Source of the DNA: Nocardia uniformis NBRC 13702
GTDB taxonomy: Bacteria > Actinomycetota > Actinomycetes > Mycobacteriales > Mycobacteriaceae
Assembly: GCF_001613345.1 (NCBI RefSeq)
Contig: NZ_BDCE01000019.1
Coordinates: 186,001 to 250,000 of the forward strand
Direction: 5' to 3'
DNA length: 64,000 nt
Part shown: positions 26,500-35,589 of the stretch, one piece after another
How positions within the stretch are numbered: the first letter of the stretch is position 1
How the letters are laid out: every line of letters begins with the position of its first letter
Made by a program: the position numbers and the translations under genes
Notes under the pieces: generated by a model
Database searches by the model: none
The model's input: only the letters and a program-made list of their open reading frames with translations
What the model was told of the DNA's origin: nothing

Positions 26500-26569
26500 A
26501 GAGGCGCCACAGCACGCCGGGATGACAGGCGACGCAATCTCGGGCCTACGCGGTAGAGCGGGCCCTATG

Positions 26570-28378
26570 TCAGGCGTCGTCGGCGAGTTCGAGCCAGCGT
26601 TCCTCGGCAGCCTCTTTCTCGGCTTGGACCTGCTTGAGTTCGGTGCCGAGGGCGATAAGTTTGTCCGGGGTGGTGGCGGCTTCGGCGAGGGCGGCGTGTA
26701 GCTTTCGCTCGCGCTCGTCGAGCTTCTGGACGGCGCGCTCGAGTTTGGCGAGTTCCTTGCGGGCGGCGCGGTAGTTGGCCGAATCCGAGGAAGCGGAATT
26801 CGTGGCCGCACCGGATGTGGGCTTACCGGGCGCGGAGATACCGGCCTTACCGCCCATCAGGACAGCACGCTTCTTCAGGTATTCCTCGATGCCGCCGGGG
26901 AGGTTGGTGAGTTTGCCATCACCGAACAGGGCCCAGGTGGAATCACAGATGCGCTCGATGAGGTAGCGGTCGTGGCTGATCACCACCAGCGTGCCCGCCC
27001 AGCCGTCGAGCATGTCCTCCAACTGCTGGAGGGTATCGATATCCAGGTCGTTGGTGGGCTCGTCGAGCAGCAGGACATTGGGCTCGCTCATGAGGATGCG
27101 GGTGAGCTGGAGGCGGCGGCGCTCGCCACCGGACAGGTCACCGACGGGGGTGCGCTGTTTGGCCGGGGTGAAGCCGAGGCGTTCGGCGAGCTGGCCCGCG
27201 CTGATCTCCTTATCGCCCAGCATGATTCGCTGCGCGACATCCTGTACGGCTTCCAGCACGCGCATACCGACGGGCAAATCGTCGAGTTCCTGCCGCAACC
27301 AGCCTATTCGGATGGTCTGACCCTGAATCCGCTTGCCCGACTTCAGCTCTCCGTCACCGGCGAGAGCACGCAGCAGAGTGGTTTTGCCGGAGCCGTTCAC
27401 CCCGACCAGGCCGACGCGTTCGCCGGGCGCGAGCCGCCAGGTCAGGTCACGCACGAGTTCACGATCATCGGGGGTGCTGAGGGTGACGTCCTCGAGCTCG
27501 ATCACCACCCGTCCCAGGCGTTTGCGCGCGAAGGACGCCAACTGCACGGTATCGCGCGGTGCGGGCACATTCGCGATGAGCGCCTCGGCGGCCTCCACGC
27601 GATAGCGCGGCTTGGAGGTGCGCGCCTGCGGCCCGCGGCGCAGCCACGCCAGTTCCTTGCGGGCGAGATTCTGTCGCCGCGCCTCGTTCACATCGGCCTG
27701 CCGCGACCGTTCGGCGCGGGCGAAGATCCAGTCGTTGTAGCCGCCCTCGTAGGTTTCCACCTTGCCGCCCACCACCTCCCAGGTGCGGGTGGCGACGGTA
27801 TCGAGGAACCAGCGATCGTGCGTGACGACGACGAGTGCGCTGCGGCGCGACAGCAGATGTTCGGCCAGCCACTGCACACCCTCGACATCGAGGTGGTTGG
27901 TGGGCTCGTCGAGGACCAGCAGATCGAGTTCGCGCACCAGCGCGGCGGCGAGGGCCACGCGGCGGCGCTCACCGCCGGAGAGATTGCCGACCAGGGCGTC
28001 CATGCCGAGGTCGGCAATGCCGATACCTTCGACCACGGAGCGAATCCGTGTATTGGACGCCCATTCGTGTTCGGCGACCCCATCCGTCATCTGATCCTCG
28101 GCCAGTCCCGCCAGCACGACATCACCCACGGTCGAACCCTCGGGCAGCACCCCACGCTGGGTCACCACGGCAATCCGCAATCCGCTCATGCGACTGACCC
28201 GCCCACTATCGGGCTCCTCGAGCCCGGTCAGCACCTCCAACAGCGTGGTCTTACCGCCACCATTGAGGCCGACAACCCCGATCCGCTCCCCCGCGTGCAC
28301 GCCGAGTGAGACGTCATTGAGCAACGGCGCGATACCGAAACTCTTGTTGACCTGTTCAAGGTTGATGAGGTTGGACAT
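26570..28378 (-). CDS. ABC-F family ATPase (Uup/EttA-like ribosome-associated factor)
   Basis: The 602-residue protein has two ABC modules and no membrane segments. Walker A motifs are VGLNGGGKTTLLE and VGVNGSGKTTLLR; the signatures are NLSGGERRRVALA and DLSGGERRRLQLT; Walker B motifs are LLVLDEPTNHLDVEG and VLLLDEPTNDLDIDT. The inter-domain linker (about residues 230-310) is Arg-rich, as in translation-acting ABC-F proteins, and a C-terminal coiled coil (RKELAKLERAVQKLDERERK) resembles Uup. ABC-F members bind the ribosomal E site; some give ribosomal antibiotic resistance. I chose ATG 28378 (AGAAGGA upstream); a longer frame to 28516 is unsupported. Located upstream of ispE's 3' end, both reverse. 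Confidence 0.93.
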   Translation of the reverse strand: MSNLINLEQVNKSFGIAPLLNDVSLGVHAGERIGVVGLNGGGKTTLLEVLTGLEEPDSGRVSRMSGLRIAVVTQRGVLPEGSTVGDVVLAGLAEDQMTDGVAEHEWASNTRIRSVVEGIGIADLGMDALVGNLSGGERRRVALAAALVRELDLLVLDEPTNHLDVEGVQWLAEHLLSRRSALVVVTHDRWFLDTVATRTWEVVGGKVETYEGGYNDWIFARAERSRQADVNEARRQNLARKELAWLRRGPQARTSKPRYRVEAAEALIANVPAPRDTVQLASFARKRLGRVVIELEDVTLSTPDDRELVRDLTWRLAPGERVGLVGVNGSGKTTLLRALAGDGELKSGKRIQGQTIRIGWLRQELDDLPVGMRVLEAVQDVAQRIMLGDKEISAGQLAERLGFTPAKQRTPVGDLSGGERRRLQLTRILMSEPNVLLLDEPTNDLDIDTLQQLEDMLDGWAGTLVVISHDRYLIERICDSTWALFGDGKLTNLPGGIEEYLKKRAVLMGGKAGISAPGKPTSGAATNSASSDSANYRAARKELAKLERAVQKLDERERKLHAALAEAATTPDKLIALGTELKQVQAEKEAAEERWLELADDA

Positions 28379-28636
28379 GGATCCTTCTGGGTTGTGCCGA
28401 CGGCGAATGCGGCGATGGCCGAGAGCCAGCCTACCGAGCAGCTCGACACCGGCTACGGGCCGCTCGACCCGGTCGCCTCGCCACCTCGGTGGCGGCAATG
28501 CCCAACTATCGGGCACAAGTCGCTGACCGAGCCGACCGTCCGCACCGAACTACCGAGGTCGAAGGCGCGACGTCGGCAGCCCCACCCACGTCAGTGCCGA
28601 CACCGCGAGCTCGACCCGAGCGGGTGGACAGCCGAC

Positions 28637-29569
28637 TCAGCCGCGGCCGGAGGGGTCGCTGATCCGTCGTGCACCCGGGACCGGGCCGCTGGCGGTGCGA
28701 ACACTGCGGCAGACACCGGCTCCGGAGAGTTCGGCGGCGACCGCTACCGCGGCGTCCTCGCTGTCGCAGAGGAAGGCACAGGTCGGGCCGGAACCGGAGA
28801 CGATTCCGGCCAGCGCTCCCGAGCTCACGCCCGCTCGAAGGGTGCGGCGCAGTTCGGGTTTCAGAGAGAGGGCCGCGGCTTGCAGGTCATTGCCGAGTAG
28901 CGGGGCGAGCTGATGTGGGTCGCCGGAGGCGAGGGCCTGGAGCAGGGCCTCCGGCGGGCCGAGGCGCGGTGGGTCGCCGACCTCGCGCAGGCGATCCAGT
29001 TCGTTGAAGACCGCCGGGGTGGACAGACCGCCCTTGGCCAGCGCCAGCACCCAGTGAAAACTATTGCGGGACAGGACCGGAAGCAGCTTCTCGCCGCGCC
29101 CCCGGCCGAGGGCGGTGCCGCCGTGCAGCGCGAAGGGAACGTCGCTGCCGAGTTCGGCGGCGATATCGGACAGATCCTCGCGGCTCAGACCCAGCTCCCA
29201 CAGCTCATTGAGACCCACCAGCGCGGCGGCGCAGTCGGCACTGCCGCCCGCCATACCGCCCGCGACCGGAATGCCCTTATCGATGGCGATCTCCACCAGC
29301 GGCGCGCGCCCATCCAGATGGGCCAGGCGCACGGCCGCCTTCCAGACGAGATTGGTGCGGTCGGTGGGTACATCTGCCGCACCCTCCCCGGTCACCTTGA
29401 CGGCGAGGGTGTCCGAGGGTGCGATCTTCACATCGTCGCCGAGCGAGAGCGCCTGGAAAACGGTAGTGAGATCGTGGTATCCGTCATCGCGCAGATCGCC
29501 CACCCCGAGGTGCAGATTCACCTTCGACGGGGCGCGCACGATCACGGGACTGGGCACAACTGACAGCAC
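28637..29569 (-). CDS. ispE: 4-diphosphocytidyl-2-C-methyl-D-erythritol kinase
   Basis: IspE phosphorylates CDP-methylerythritol in the non-mevalonate isoprenoid pathway. It is a GHMP kinase with visible motifs [20 protein letters not shown], the ATP-binding [37 protein letters not shown] and the C-terminal [15 protein letters not shown] 29569 ([11 protein letters not shown]) gives 310 residues, close to mycobacterial IspE; GTG 29557 is nearly as plausible, while the frame to 29647 is too long. In M. tuberculosis ksgA directly precedes ispE; here about 4.7 kb, including a copper operon on the opposite strand, separates them. Confidence 0.95.
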   Translation of the reverse strand: MLSVVPSPVIVRAPSKVNLHLGVGDLRDDGYHDLTTVFQALSLGDDVKIAPSDTLAVKVTGEGAADVPTDRTNLVWKAAVRLAHLDGRAPLVEIAIDKGIPVAGGMAGGSADCAAALVGLNELWELGLSREDLSDIAAELGSDVPFALHGGTALGRGRGEKLLPVLSRNSFHWVLALAKGGLSTPAVFNELDRLREVGDPPRLGPPEALLQALASGDPHQLAPLLGNDLQAAALSLKPELRRTLRAGVSSGALAGIVSGSGPTCAFLCDSEDAAVAVAAELSGAGVCRSVRTASGPVPGARRISDPSGRG

Positions 29570-29693
29570 GGGGTAAAGCGTAATGCGCTCCGAGGCCAGT
29601 TTCCGACCACGTGCCGGGACACCGCGCACAACGCGAGGTCGAAGCACTGCGTCGCAGCACCCCCGTCATCCCAGGCATGCCGCCCCTCGTCGT

Positions 29694-29820
29694 CCTCGCC
29701 ATCCCGACACCTCGCCATCCCGACACCTCGCCATCCCGACACCTCGTCATCCCGGCATGCTTTTGGCCGGGATCCACTACCCATCGGAGGTGGACCCCGG
29801 CCAAAGTGCCCCGGAAGGAC
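29694..29820. repeat. 16-bp tandem repeat merging into palindromic repeat copy E
   Basis: Three exact 16-bp units (CCTCGCCATCCCGACA) at 29694, 29710 and 29726 run directly into a palindromic element at 29745-29820. Its left arm is CGTCATCCCGGCATGCTTTT; its right arm is GTGGACCCCGGCCAAAGTGC and then decayed. The tandem unit looks like a mis-amplified start of the left arm. It lies within the 665-bp non-coding stretch 29570-30234. Confidence 0.85.
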
Positions 29821-29851
29821 AGGGGGAGCGGCGCTACAGCAGCGCTCGCCC

Positions 29852-30094
29852 GGTGGCGTCGATCCACCGGCCGGTGCCCCCGCGGGGATCCTCGCCGCCC
29901 TGCGACAGCGGATTCGCGACGATAGCGCGACCGGCATCCTGCCCTCCGATACCGATGCGGCCGGACTCGCGCACTACACCGCGGCGGTATTGCAGGGCAT
30001 GTCACAGGGCGCTCGCGACGGTGCGAGCAGCGCTGAGCTGGGCAGAACCGCGGAATTGGCCATGCGTGCCTGGCCGGCGGAGACGATCGCCTGA
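29852..30094 (+). pseudogene. C-terminal relic of a TetR-family regulator
   Basis: An open 80-codon segment on the forward strand encodes a typical TetR C-terminal domain: APAGILAALRQRIRDD, TDAAGLAHYTAAVLQGMSQG, ARDGASSAELGRTAELAMRA and a stop at 30092-30094. The helix-turn-helix half is absent; the sequence before 29852 merges into palindromic repeat copy E, and no start codon with a ribosome site is present. This is therefore a truncated gene whose 5' part was lost at the repeat. Confidence 0.85.
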
Positions 30095-30134
30095 ACAATC
30101 GCCGGAATTCCTTCGATCACACACTTGCGTCAGG

Positions 30135-30149
30135 TACCCATGGGGGGTA
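30135..30149. promoter_or_regulatory. RicR/CsoR-type copper operator upstream of copZ
   Basis: The sequence TACCC-N5-GGGTA matches exactly the palindromic motif described for the mycobacterial copper-responsive repressor RicR. It lies about 86 bp before copZ. No CsoR/RicR gene is present in the window, so the repressor must be encoded elsewhere. Confidence 0.75.
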
Positions 30150-30164
30150 TCTTTCTGGGTGTCG

Positions 30165-30212
30165 GGATACCCCCACACCGTATTTTGTGGATACCCCCGC
30201 ACCGTATGATGT
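30165..30212 (+). promoter_or_regulatory. Duplicated 24-bp promoter element upstream of copZ
   Basis: Two adjacent 24-bp units (30165-30188 and 30189-30212) match at 21 of 24 positions, each starting GGATACCCCC and containing ACCGTAT. The second contains a good -10 hexamer, TATGAT (30205-30210); the first has TATTTT in the same place. Each also carries a GATACCCCC half-site similar to the copper operator. Confidence 0.65.
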
Positions 30213-30234
30213 ACCGCGAGCGAAGGAGACCGTC

Positions 30235-30441
30235 ATGGCCACCAGCACCTACACCGTCACCGGAATGACCTGTGGCCACTGCGTCGGATCGGTCACCAAG
30301 GAGATCGGCAAGATCGACGGGGTCACCAGTGTCGACGTGGACCTCGCCAGCGGCCTGGTCAAGATCGAGTCGGCGGCCCCGATCGCGGATGCCGACGTTG
30401 TCGCAGCCGTGGACGAGGCCGGCTACGAGGTGGCGAACTGA
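30235..30441 (+). CDS. copZ: CopZ-like heavy-metal-associated (HMA) copper chaperone
   Basis: This 68-residue HMA-domain protein begins MATSTYTVTGMTCGHCVGSV, with Cys13 and Cys16 in the copper-binding MxCxxC loop. The rest (SVDVDLASGLVKIES, VAAVDEAGYEVAN) is the ferredoxin-like fold. It should carry Cu(I) to the P-type ATPase encoded two genes downstream. ATG 30235 follows GAAGGAGA; a longer reading from 30187 runs into the promoter repeats and is rejected. The downstream gene starts 1 nt after its stop, so copZ is first in a three-gene copper operon behind a RicR-type box. Confidence 0.95.
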   Translation: MATSTYTVTGMTCGHCVGSVTKEIGKIDGVTSVDVDLASGLVKIESAAPIADADVVAAVDEAGYEVAN

Positions 30442-30442
30442 T

Positions 30443-31327
30443 ATGAACGATCGACTGAAGTTCGCCGCATTCGGCGGCGGCTTGGTCGTCTTGTTCGGGG
30501 CCGCGCTCGGGATCGGCGCCCTGGTGGGCGACCCGAGCCCGGCCCCCGAACACGACACCATCCGAACCGAGGCCATCGACAGCCTGGGTCTGTCCGACAG
30601 CGAGTCCGGATACACCCTCGGCGAGATCACCGCACCCGCCGCCGCGAATCAGCCCGGCGCCCTGACTTTCCGGATCACCGGCCCGAACGGGACCGTGACC
30701 GCCTACGACAAACAGCACGAGAAGGACCTGCACCTGATCGTGGCCCGATCCGATGCCAGCCAATTCCGGCATGTGCATCCGACCATGGCCGCCGACGGCA
30801 CCTGGTCCATCGATTGGAAGTGGAACGAACCGGGTACCTACCGGGTGTTCGCCGATTTCGCACCCAGCGGAGGATCGGGCGATCTGACGCTGAGTCGGAC
30901 CTTCACGGTCGCCGGGAACACGGTGGACCGGCCCCTGCCACCGGCATCGCGGACCGCCGAGGTGGACGGCTATCGCGTCACCCTCACCGGCGATCTGTCC
31001 ACTGCCGGAGGCGAATTGAAGTTCACCGTCGCCCGCAACGGGAAGCCGGTCACCGATTTACAGCCCTACCTGGGCGCGTATGCGCACCTGGTGGCGCTGC
31101 GGGCCGATGATCTGGCATACCTGCACGTACATCCACAGGGCGAGGTGGGCAGGACGCCACCCGGCCCCGAGGTGGCGTTCCACGCGGAGGCACCGACCGG
31201 CGGCGAATACCGCCTGTACCTGGACTTCTCACATAACAACGCGGTTCATACCGCCGAATTCACCATTGCGGCAAACGCACCCGCCACGGACGCACCCGCG
31301 CCCGGAGGACACGGAGGAGGTCACTGA
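30443..31327 (+). CDS. Membrane-anchored, His-containing protein of the copper operon
   Basis: This 294-residue protein has one N-terminal membrane anchor or signal ([20 protein letters not shown]) and an extracytoplasmic beta-rich body. HVHP occurs twice ([18 protein letters not shown]), each after a strand containing HL(I/V), and the tail is GGHGGGH. Histidine motifs and location between copZ and copA point to extracytoplasmic copper binding, perhaps receiving metal exported by CopA or delivering it; this is inference. I recognise similar genes between copZ and copA in other actinobacteria but no named family. The stop overlaps the copA start by one base (TGATG). Confidence 0.85.
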   Translation: MNDRLKFAAFGGGLVVLFGAALGIGALVGDPSPAPEHDTIRTEAIDSLGLSDSESGYTLGEITAPAAANQPGALTFRITGPNGTVTAYDKQHEKDLHLIVARSDASQFRHVHPTMAADGTWSIDWKWNEPGTYRVFADFAPSGGSGDLTLSRTFTVAGNTVDRPLPPASRTAEVDGYRVTLTGDLSTAGGELKFTVARNGKPVTDLQPYLGAYAHLVALRADDLAYLHVHPQGEVGRTPPGPEVAFHAEAPTGGEYRLYLDFSHNNAVHTAEFTIAANAPATDAPAPGGHGGGH

Positions 31328-33564
31328 TGAGCGCGCCAGCCACTGAACGGTCCGTCGAACTCGAGATTGGTGGCATGACCTGCGCCTCCTGCGCCTCCCG
31401 AATCGAGAAGCGGCTCAATAAGATCGATGGCGTCACCGCGACGGTGAACTATGCCACCGAGAAGGCGAAGATCAACTTCCCGGAGTCGGTCGACGCCTCC
31501 GATCTGATCGAGCAGGTCACCGAGGCCGGGTACACGGCCGCCGTTCACACCACCGAACCGGTGAAAACCGAGTCGGCCGACAGTGATTCGAAACCCAGCG
31601 CCACTCGGGAGCTGCGGCACCGACTACTCGTGAGCCTCGCGCTGGCGCTGCCGGTGGTGGCCATGGCCATGATTCCGGCGCTGCAATTCACCAATTGGCA
31701 GTGGCTTTCGCTGACCCTGGCCGCACCCATCGTGGTGTGGGGTGGTGCGCAGTTCCACCGTGCCGCCTGGATGAACGCCAAGCACGGTACGGCCACCATG
31801 GACACGCTGATCTCGCTGGGCACCATCGCCGCCTTCGGGTGGTCGGTGTACGCGTTGTTCTTCGGCAACGCCGGTACGCCCGGCATGAAACACCCGTTCA
31901 CCCTGACGATTTCGCGTGGTGACTCGACTGCCGCGCTGTACTTCGAGGTGGCGGCGGTACTGATCGTGGCCATTCTGGCCGGGCGGTACTTCGAAACCAG
32001 GTCCAAGGAGAAGGCCGGTTCGGCGCTGCGGGCGCTACTCGAGCTCGGCGCCAAGGATGTGTCGGTACTGCGCGGTGGCGTGGAAGTCCGGATCCCGGTC
32101 GGCGATTTGAAGGTCGGCGACGAGTTCCTGGTGCGGCCCGGCGAGAAGATCGCCACCGATGGCGTTGTGATGAAGGGCAGTTCAGCCCTCGATATGAGCA
32201 TGCTGACCGGTGAGCCGGTACCCGTCGAGGTGGGCCCCGACGATCAGGTGGTCGGCGCGACCGTGAACGCGGGCGGCATGCTGACCGTGCGTGCCACCCG
32301 GGTCGGCGCGGATACCCAACTGGCGCAGATGGCACTGCTGGTGGAGGACGCGCAGAACGGTAAGGCGGAGGTACAGCGTCTCGCCGATCGGGTATCCGGT
32401 GTGTTCGTCCCGATCGTCATCGCCATCTCTGTTGCGGCGCTGGGCTTCTGGCTCGGTACCGGTGCGGCCGTGGCGACCGCGTTCGGCGCCTCGGTAGCGG
32501 TGCTGATCATCGCCTGCCCGTGCGCCCTGGGCCTGGCCACCCCGACCGCGCTACTGGTCGGCACCGGACGTGGTGCGCAGCTGGGGATTCTGATCAAGGG
32601 TCCGCAGGTGCTGGAATCGACTCGACGCATCGATACCGTGGTGCTCGATAAGACCGGCACCGTCACCACCGGGAAAATGTCGCTGGCGGAAGTGATTGCG
32701 GCCGATGGCGTGGACTCGAGCGAATTGCTCGCGGTGGCCGCCGCGGTGGAGCACGGCTCCGAACACCCGGTCGCCAAGGCCGTGGTGGACGGCGCGAAAT
32801 CCAAGGGTCTGTCCCTGGAAGTCGTGGAGCAGTTCGTATCCCACGGTGGCAAGGGTGTGCAGGGCCTGGTCGGTGAGCGGGCGGTCGTCATCGGACGCAC
32901 CGAACTGCTCGACGACTGGTCGGTGTCGGTGCCGGAGCCCCTGGCCGAGGCCAAGTCGCAGGCCGAAAAAGCCGGACACACTGCCATCCTGGTCGCCTGG
33001 GACGGTCGGGCCCGCGGTGTCCTGGTGATTGCCGACGCCATCAAACCCACCAGCGCCGAAGCCATTACGGACCTGAAGGCCCTCGGCCTCACCCCCGTCC
33101 TCCTGACCGGCGACAATGCCGCCGCAGCCCGCACCGTCGCGGACAAGGTCGGTATCGACGAGGTGATCGCCGAGGTCCTGCCCAGCGACAAACTCGACGT
33201 CATCAAGCAGCTCCAGGACCGAGGCAAGGTAGTGGCGATGGTCGGCGACGGTGTCAACGACGCCGCCGCCCTGGCCCAGGCCGACCTGGGCCTGGCCATG
33301 GGCACCGGCACCGACGTAGCCATCGAAGCCAGCGATATCACCCTGGTCCGAGGCGACCTCCGGACAGTGGCGGCAGCCATCCGCCTGTCCCGGGCCACCC
33401 TGCACACCATCAAGGGCAATCTCTTCTGGGCCTTCGGCTACAACGTCGCCGCCATCCCCCTGGCAGCGGCCGGCCTGCTCAACCCCATGCTCGCCGGAGC
33501 CGCCATGGCCCTGTCCAGCGTCTTCGTAGTGAGCAATAGCCTCCGCCTGCGCCGCTTCAAGTAA
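31327..33564 (+). CDS. copA: Copper-translocating P1B-type ATPase
   Basis: CopA exports Cu(I) from the cytosol using ATP. The 745-residue protein has an N-terminal HMA domain with [11 protein letters not shown] (Cys19, Cys22), eight predicted membrane segments, and the P1B metal site [15 protein letters not shown] (Cys397, Cys399) in the sixth. The cytosolic domains show [10 protein letters not shown] (actuator), [10 protein letters not shown] with the phosphorylated Asp441, SEHPVAKAV (nucleotide-binding HP motif), and [20 protein letters not shown]. The final membrane segments contain the YN and MxxSS motifs ([30 protein letters not shown]) of Cu(I) pumps. Translationally coupled to the His-rich gene; followed by a 15-bp hairpin. 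Confidence 0.97.
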   Translation: MSAPATERSVELEIGGMTCASCASRIEKRLNKIDGVTATVNYATEKAKINFPESVDASDLIEQVTEAGYTAAVHTTEPVKTESADSDSKPSATRELRHRLLVSLALALPVVAMAMIPALQFTNWQWLSLTLAAPIVVWGGAQFHRAAWMNAKHGTATMDTLISLGTIAAFGWSVYALFFGNAGTPGMKHPFTLTISRGDSTAALYFEVAAVLIVAILAGRYFETRSKEKAGSALRALLELGAKDVSVLRGGVEVRIPVGDLKVGDEFLVRPGEKIATDGVVMKGSSALDMSMLTGEPVPVEVGPDDQVVGATVNAGGMLTVRATRVGADTQLAQMALLVEDAQNGKAEVQRLADRVSGVFVPIVIAISVAALGFWLGTGAAVATAFGASVAVLIIACPCALGLATPTALLVGTGRGAQLGILIKGPQVLESTRRIDTVVLDKTGTVTTGKMSLAEVIAADGVDSSELLAVAAAVEHGSEHPVAKAVVDGAKSKGLSLEVVEQFVSHGGKGVQGLVGERAVVIGRTELLDDWSVSVPEPLAEAKSQAEKAGHTAILVAWDGRARGVLVIADAIKPTSAEAITDLKALGLTPVLLTGDNAAAARTVADKVGIDEVIAEVLPSDKLDVIKQLQDRGKVVAMVGDGVNDAAALAQADLGLAMGTGTDVAIEASDITLVRGDLRTVAAAIRLSRATLHTIKGNLFWAFGYNVAAIPLAAAGLLNPMLAGAAMALSSVFVVSNSLRLRRFK

Positions 33565-33575
33565 TCCAACGAATC

Positions 33576-33623
33576 CGAACGGACCGCTCAACATCCCAAA
33601 CGGATGCCTGAGCGGTCCGTTCG
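33576..33623 (+). terminator. Strong stem-loop after copA
   Basis: A perfect 15-bp inverted repeat (CGAACGGACCGCTCA at 33576-33590 with TGAGCGGTCCGTTCG at 33609-33623) encloses an 18-nt loop, 12 bp after the copA stop. There is no long T-tract, so it may terminate through the stem alone or protect the 3' end. Confidence 0.8.
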
Positions 33624-33713
33624 TCATACTCCGGCTCGCCCAACCGCCCGACGGCCGACGCACCATGGCAGACTCGCCCCCAGCTATCCACAATCGAGCC
33701 CAGAGGACATCTC

Positions 33714-34241
33714 TTGACTGCCCCCACCGGCCCCGATGGGCTGCTCAGTGTTGCCGAATACCTGACCGCGACCGACGTTATGGTCTCTGCGGTCGACCCC
33801 GATGCACCTGGGGCACCGCGGGTTTCGTTCCCGGTGCCGGATGGTTGGCAGCAGCTGGACCGGACCATGTTTCCCGGGACCTCCGGCGTGTGGGCCACCA
33901 CGCCCGAGGACGGCTGGGCCGACAACGCCGTCCTGATGATCGCGCACTTCTCCAAGCCGGTCGACCCCGAAACCCTGCTCGCCTGCGGTTTCACCGACGC
34001 CCGCCGGCTGCCGGAATGGCACGAACTCGACACCCACATCGGCGAATTCGACGGTTACCCGTCTTCAGCCATCACCGGCACCTACGCGGTCCCACCACTG
34101 ACGCTGTGGGCATACAACCGCTACCTCATCGTGAGCGCCAACGACGACCAGTACCTGGTCCAGCTGACCGTCACCGTCCGCACGGACCGCGACGGCTCGG
34201 CAGCGTCCGACATCGTGGCTGGGCTGTCGGTTACTGTCTGA
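33714..34241 (+). CDS. LpqN/LpqT-family protein lacking a signal peptide
   Basis: This 175-residue protein matches the mycobacterial LpqN/LpqT pattern: a leading TVAEYL-like segment (LLSVAEYLTATDVMVSAVDP), GAPRVSFPVPDGWQQLD, a middle ADNAVLMIAHFSKPVDPETL, and a late YLVQLTVTVRTD strand. The family is usually lipoproteins of the mycolata envelope, but this copy has no lipobox or hydrophobic leader, so it is predicted cytosolic unless the start is misplaced. The frame opens with TTG 33714. In M. tuberculosis an lpqT gene lies between rplY and prs, a position empty here. Function unknown. Confidence 0.75.
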   Translation: MTAPTGPDGLLSVAEYLTATDVMVSAVDPDAPGAPRVSFPVPDGWQQLDRTMFPGTSGVWATTPEDGWADNAVLMIAHFSKPVDPETLLACGFTDARRLPEWHELDTHIGEFDGYPSSAITGTYAVPPLTLWAYNRYLIVSANDDQYLVQLTVTVRTDRDGSAASDIVAGLSVTV

Positions 34242-34323
34242 CGGCCGTGCCCGCCAAGCCCATCCCACAGCGACGCCGAGCCGTATGCGGCGGCCCACCG
34301 GATGAAGTTGGCGGCTGGCTCGG

Positions 34324-35202
34324 TCAGCCCTGTTCGGCGAGGCGGACGAAGGCGGCGGTGTCGAGGGTTTCACCTCGGGCGGTGGGGGCGATTCCGGCTG
34401 CGAGGAGGCGCTTTTCGGCTTCTGCGGGGGAACCGGCCCAGGCTGCCAGGGCGGCGCGGAGGGTTTTGCGGCGTTGGGCGAAGGCCGCGTCCACCACCGC
34501 GTAGACGCGTTTGCGGAAGGCGTCGTCCTGGGGCCAGGGGGAGGTTTCGAAGCGGTCGATTCGGACCAGACCGGATTCGACTTTGGGGACCGGCCAGAAG
34601 ATTTGGCGGCCTACCGTGCCCGCGCGGCGGACGGGGCCGAAAAAGCCCGCTTTGACGCTGGGGACGCCGTAGATGCGGCCGCCCGGTTCGGCTGCCAGGC
34701 GGTCGGCTACCTCCAGCTGGACCATTACCAGAGCTGTTCGGATGGTGGGGAATTCGGCCATCAGGGTGAGGAGGACGGGGACCGCCACGTTGTAGGGGAG
34801 GTTCGCCACCAGGGCGGTGGGGGCGGCGGGGAGGTCGGCGGCGGTGACCTTCATGGCGTCGGCGGGAACCACCGTCAGGCGGTTCTTCAGCTCGGGGGCC
34901 CGGGCGGCGACGGTGTCGGGCAGGGCGCGGGCCAGGACGGGGTCGATCTCCACCGCGATGACCTGGTCCGCCATATCGAGCAGGGCGAGGGTCAGCGAGC
35001 CGAGTCCCGGGCCGACCTCCATGACCACATCGTCGCGAGTAACTCCGGCTGTCGTCACGACGCGGCGCATGGTGTTGGCGTCGTGGACGAAGTTCTGGCC
35101 GAGCTGTTTGGTGGGGCGCACGCCCAGCCGGTCGGCCAGCTCCCGCACTTCGGCGGGACCTAGAAGAGCGGCTTGACCACGGGCGACATCGGGCTCGGAC
35201 AC
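34324..35202 (-). CDS. ksgA: 16S rRNA (adenine1518/1519-N6)-dimethyltransferase
   Basis: KsgA/RsmA dimethylates two adjacent adenosines in helix 45 of 16S rRNA during small-subunit assembly. The 292-residue protein has [20 protein letters not shown], the SAM-binding [17 protein letters not shown], the NLPYN catalytic motif ([16 protein letters not shown]) and the C-terminal [16 protein letters not shown] and [12 protein letters not shown] chose GTG 35202 (SEPDVARGQ); the open frame to 35586 runs into a palindromic repeat and shows no homology. In M. tuberculosis it is flanked by rpfB and ispE; both links are broken here by inserted genes. Confidence 0.96.
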   Translation of the reverse strand: MSEPDVARGQAALLGPAEVRELADRLGVRPTKQLGQNFVHDANTMRRVVTTAGVTRDDVVMEVGPGLGSLTLALLDMADQVIAVEIDPVLARALPDTVAARAPELKNRLTVVPADAMKVTAADLPAAPTALVANLPYNVAVPVLLTLMAEFPTIRTALVMVQLEVADRLAAEPGGRIYGVPSVKAGFFGPVRRAGTVGRQIFWPVPKVESGLVRIDRFETSPWPQDDAFRKRVYAVVDAAFAQRRKTLRAALAAWAGSPAEAEKRLLAAGIAPTARGETLDTAAFVRLAEQG

Positions 35203-35589
35203 GCCGCCAAACGTATCAACCCCGGCCGGGCGGCCCGCGCACCACGCCCTCACGTAGTACGAACCGGCATGCCTGCGCTCCAGGACCGACCACCACGGAC
35301 GTGATCGCCGCCCCCCGGAGCGGGTACGGCCGCGTTCACTCGCGGTGAGCTCAGTACTCCGACGGACGCCGCCGGTCGTCCGACCCGAACAGCAAGCGCA
35401 CCAACACCACCGCGCCGCAGTCCGCGGTCGACTGGGGCGGGGGAATTCAACCAGCTGGCTTGTCGGTGCGAGAGCGCCCGGTCGATCCGGCCCGCACTCG
35501 GCCGGGATCCACCCGCTCAGTGTGCCGACAGAGGTGGTGGATTCGGCTGAAAAGCATGCCGGAATGACGCTGTCGGACGGCGTCACGTC
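35203..35589. other. Non-coding region between ksgA and the lipase gene, including repeat copy F
   Basis: No believable gene lies in this 387-bp stretch. It contains a palindromic repeat copy (about 35484-35569) with a decayed left arm (CACTCGGCCGGGATCCAC) and a better right arm (AAAAGCATGCCGGAATGACG) ending at 35569. The ksgA promoter should lie near 35210-35300; no consensus is obvious. Confidence 0.6.
35484..35569. repeat. Palindromic intergenic repeat, copy F (diverged)
   Basis: The left arm is degraded except GGCCGGGATCCAC. The right arm carries GTGGATTCGGCTGAAAAGCA then TGCCGGAATGACG. It marks the point where the expected rpfB-ksgA adjacency is broken. Confidence 0.78.

Noticed and set aside
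26972..28309. 445-codon forward frame opposite the ABC-F gene
   Set aside because: Antisense shadow; the reverse strand has two perfect ABC modules.
28379..28636. Possible small gene between the ABC-F gene and ispE
   Set aside because: Open frames on both strands are short, lack ribosome sites and show no conserved pattern.
29694..29754. Possible CRISPR array
   Set aside because: Three contiguous 16-bp units without spacers and no cas genes; it is a simple tandem repeat.
32551..33693. Long reverse frame opposite copA
   Set aside because: Gly/Asp-rich antisense shadow of a clear P-type ATPase.
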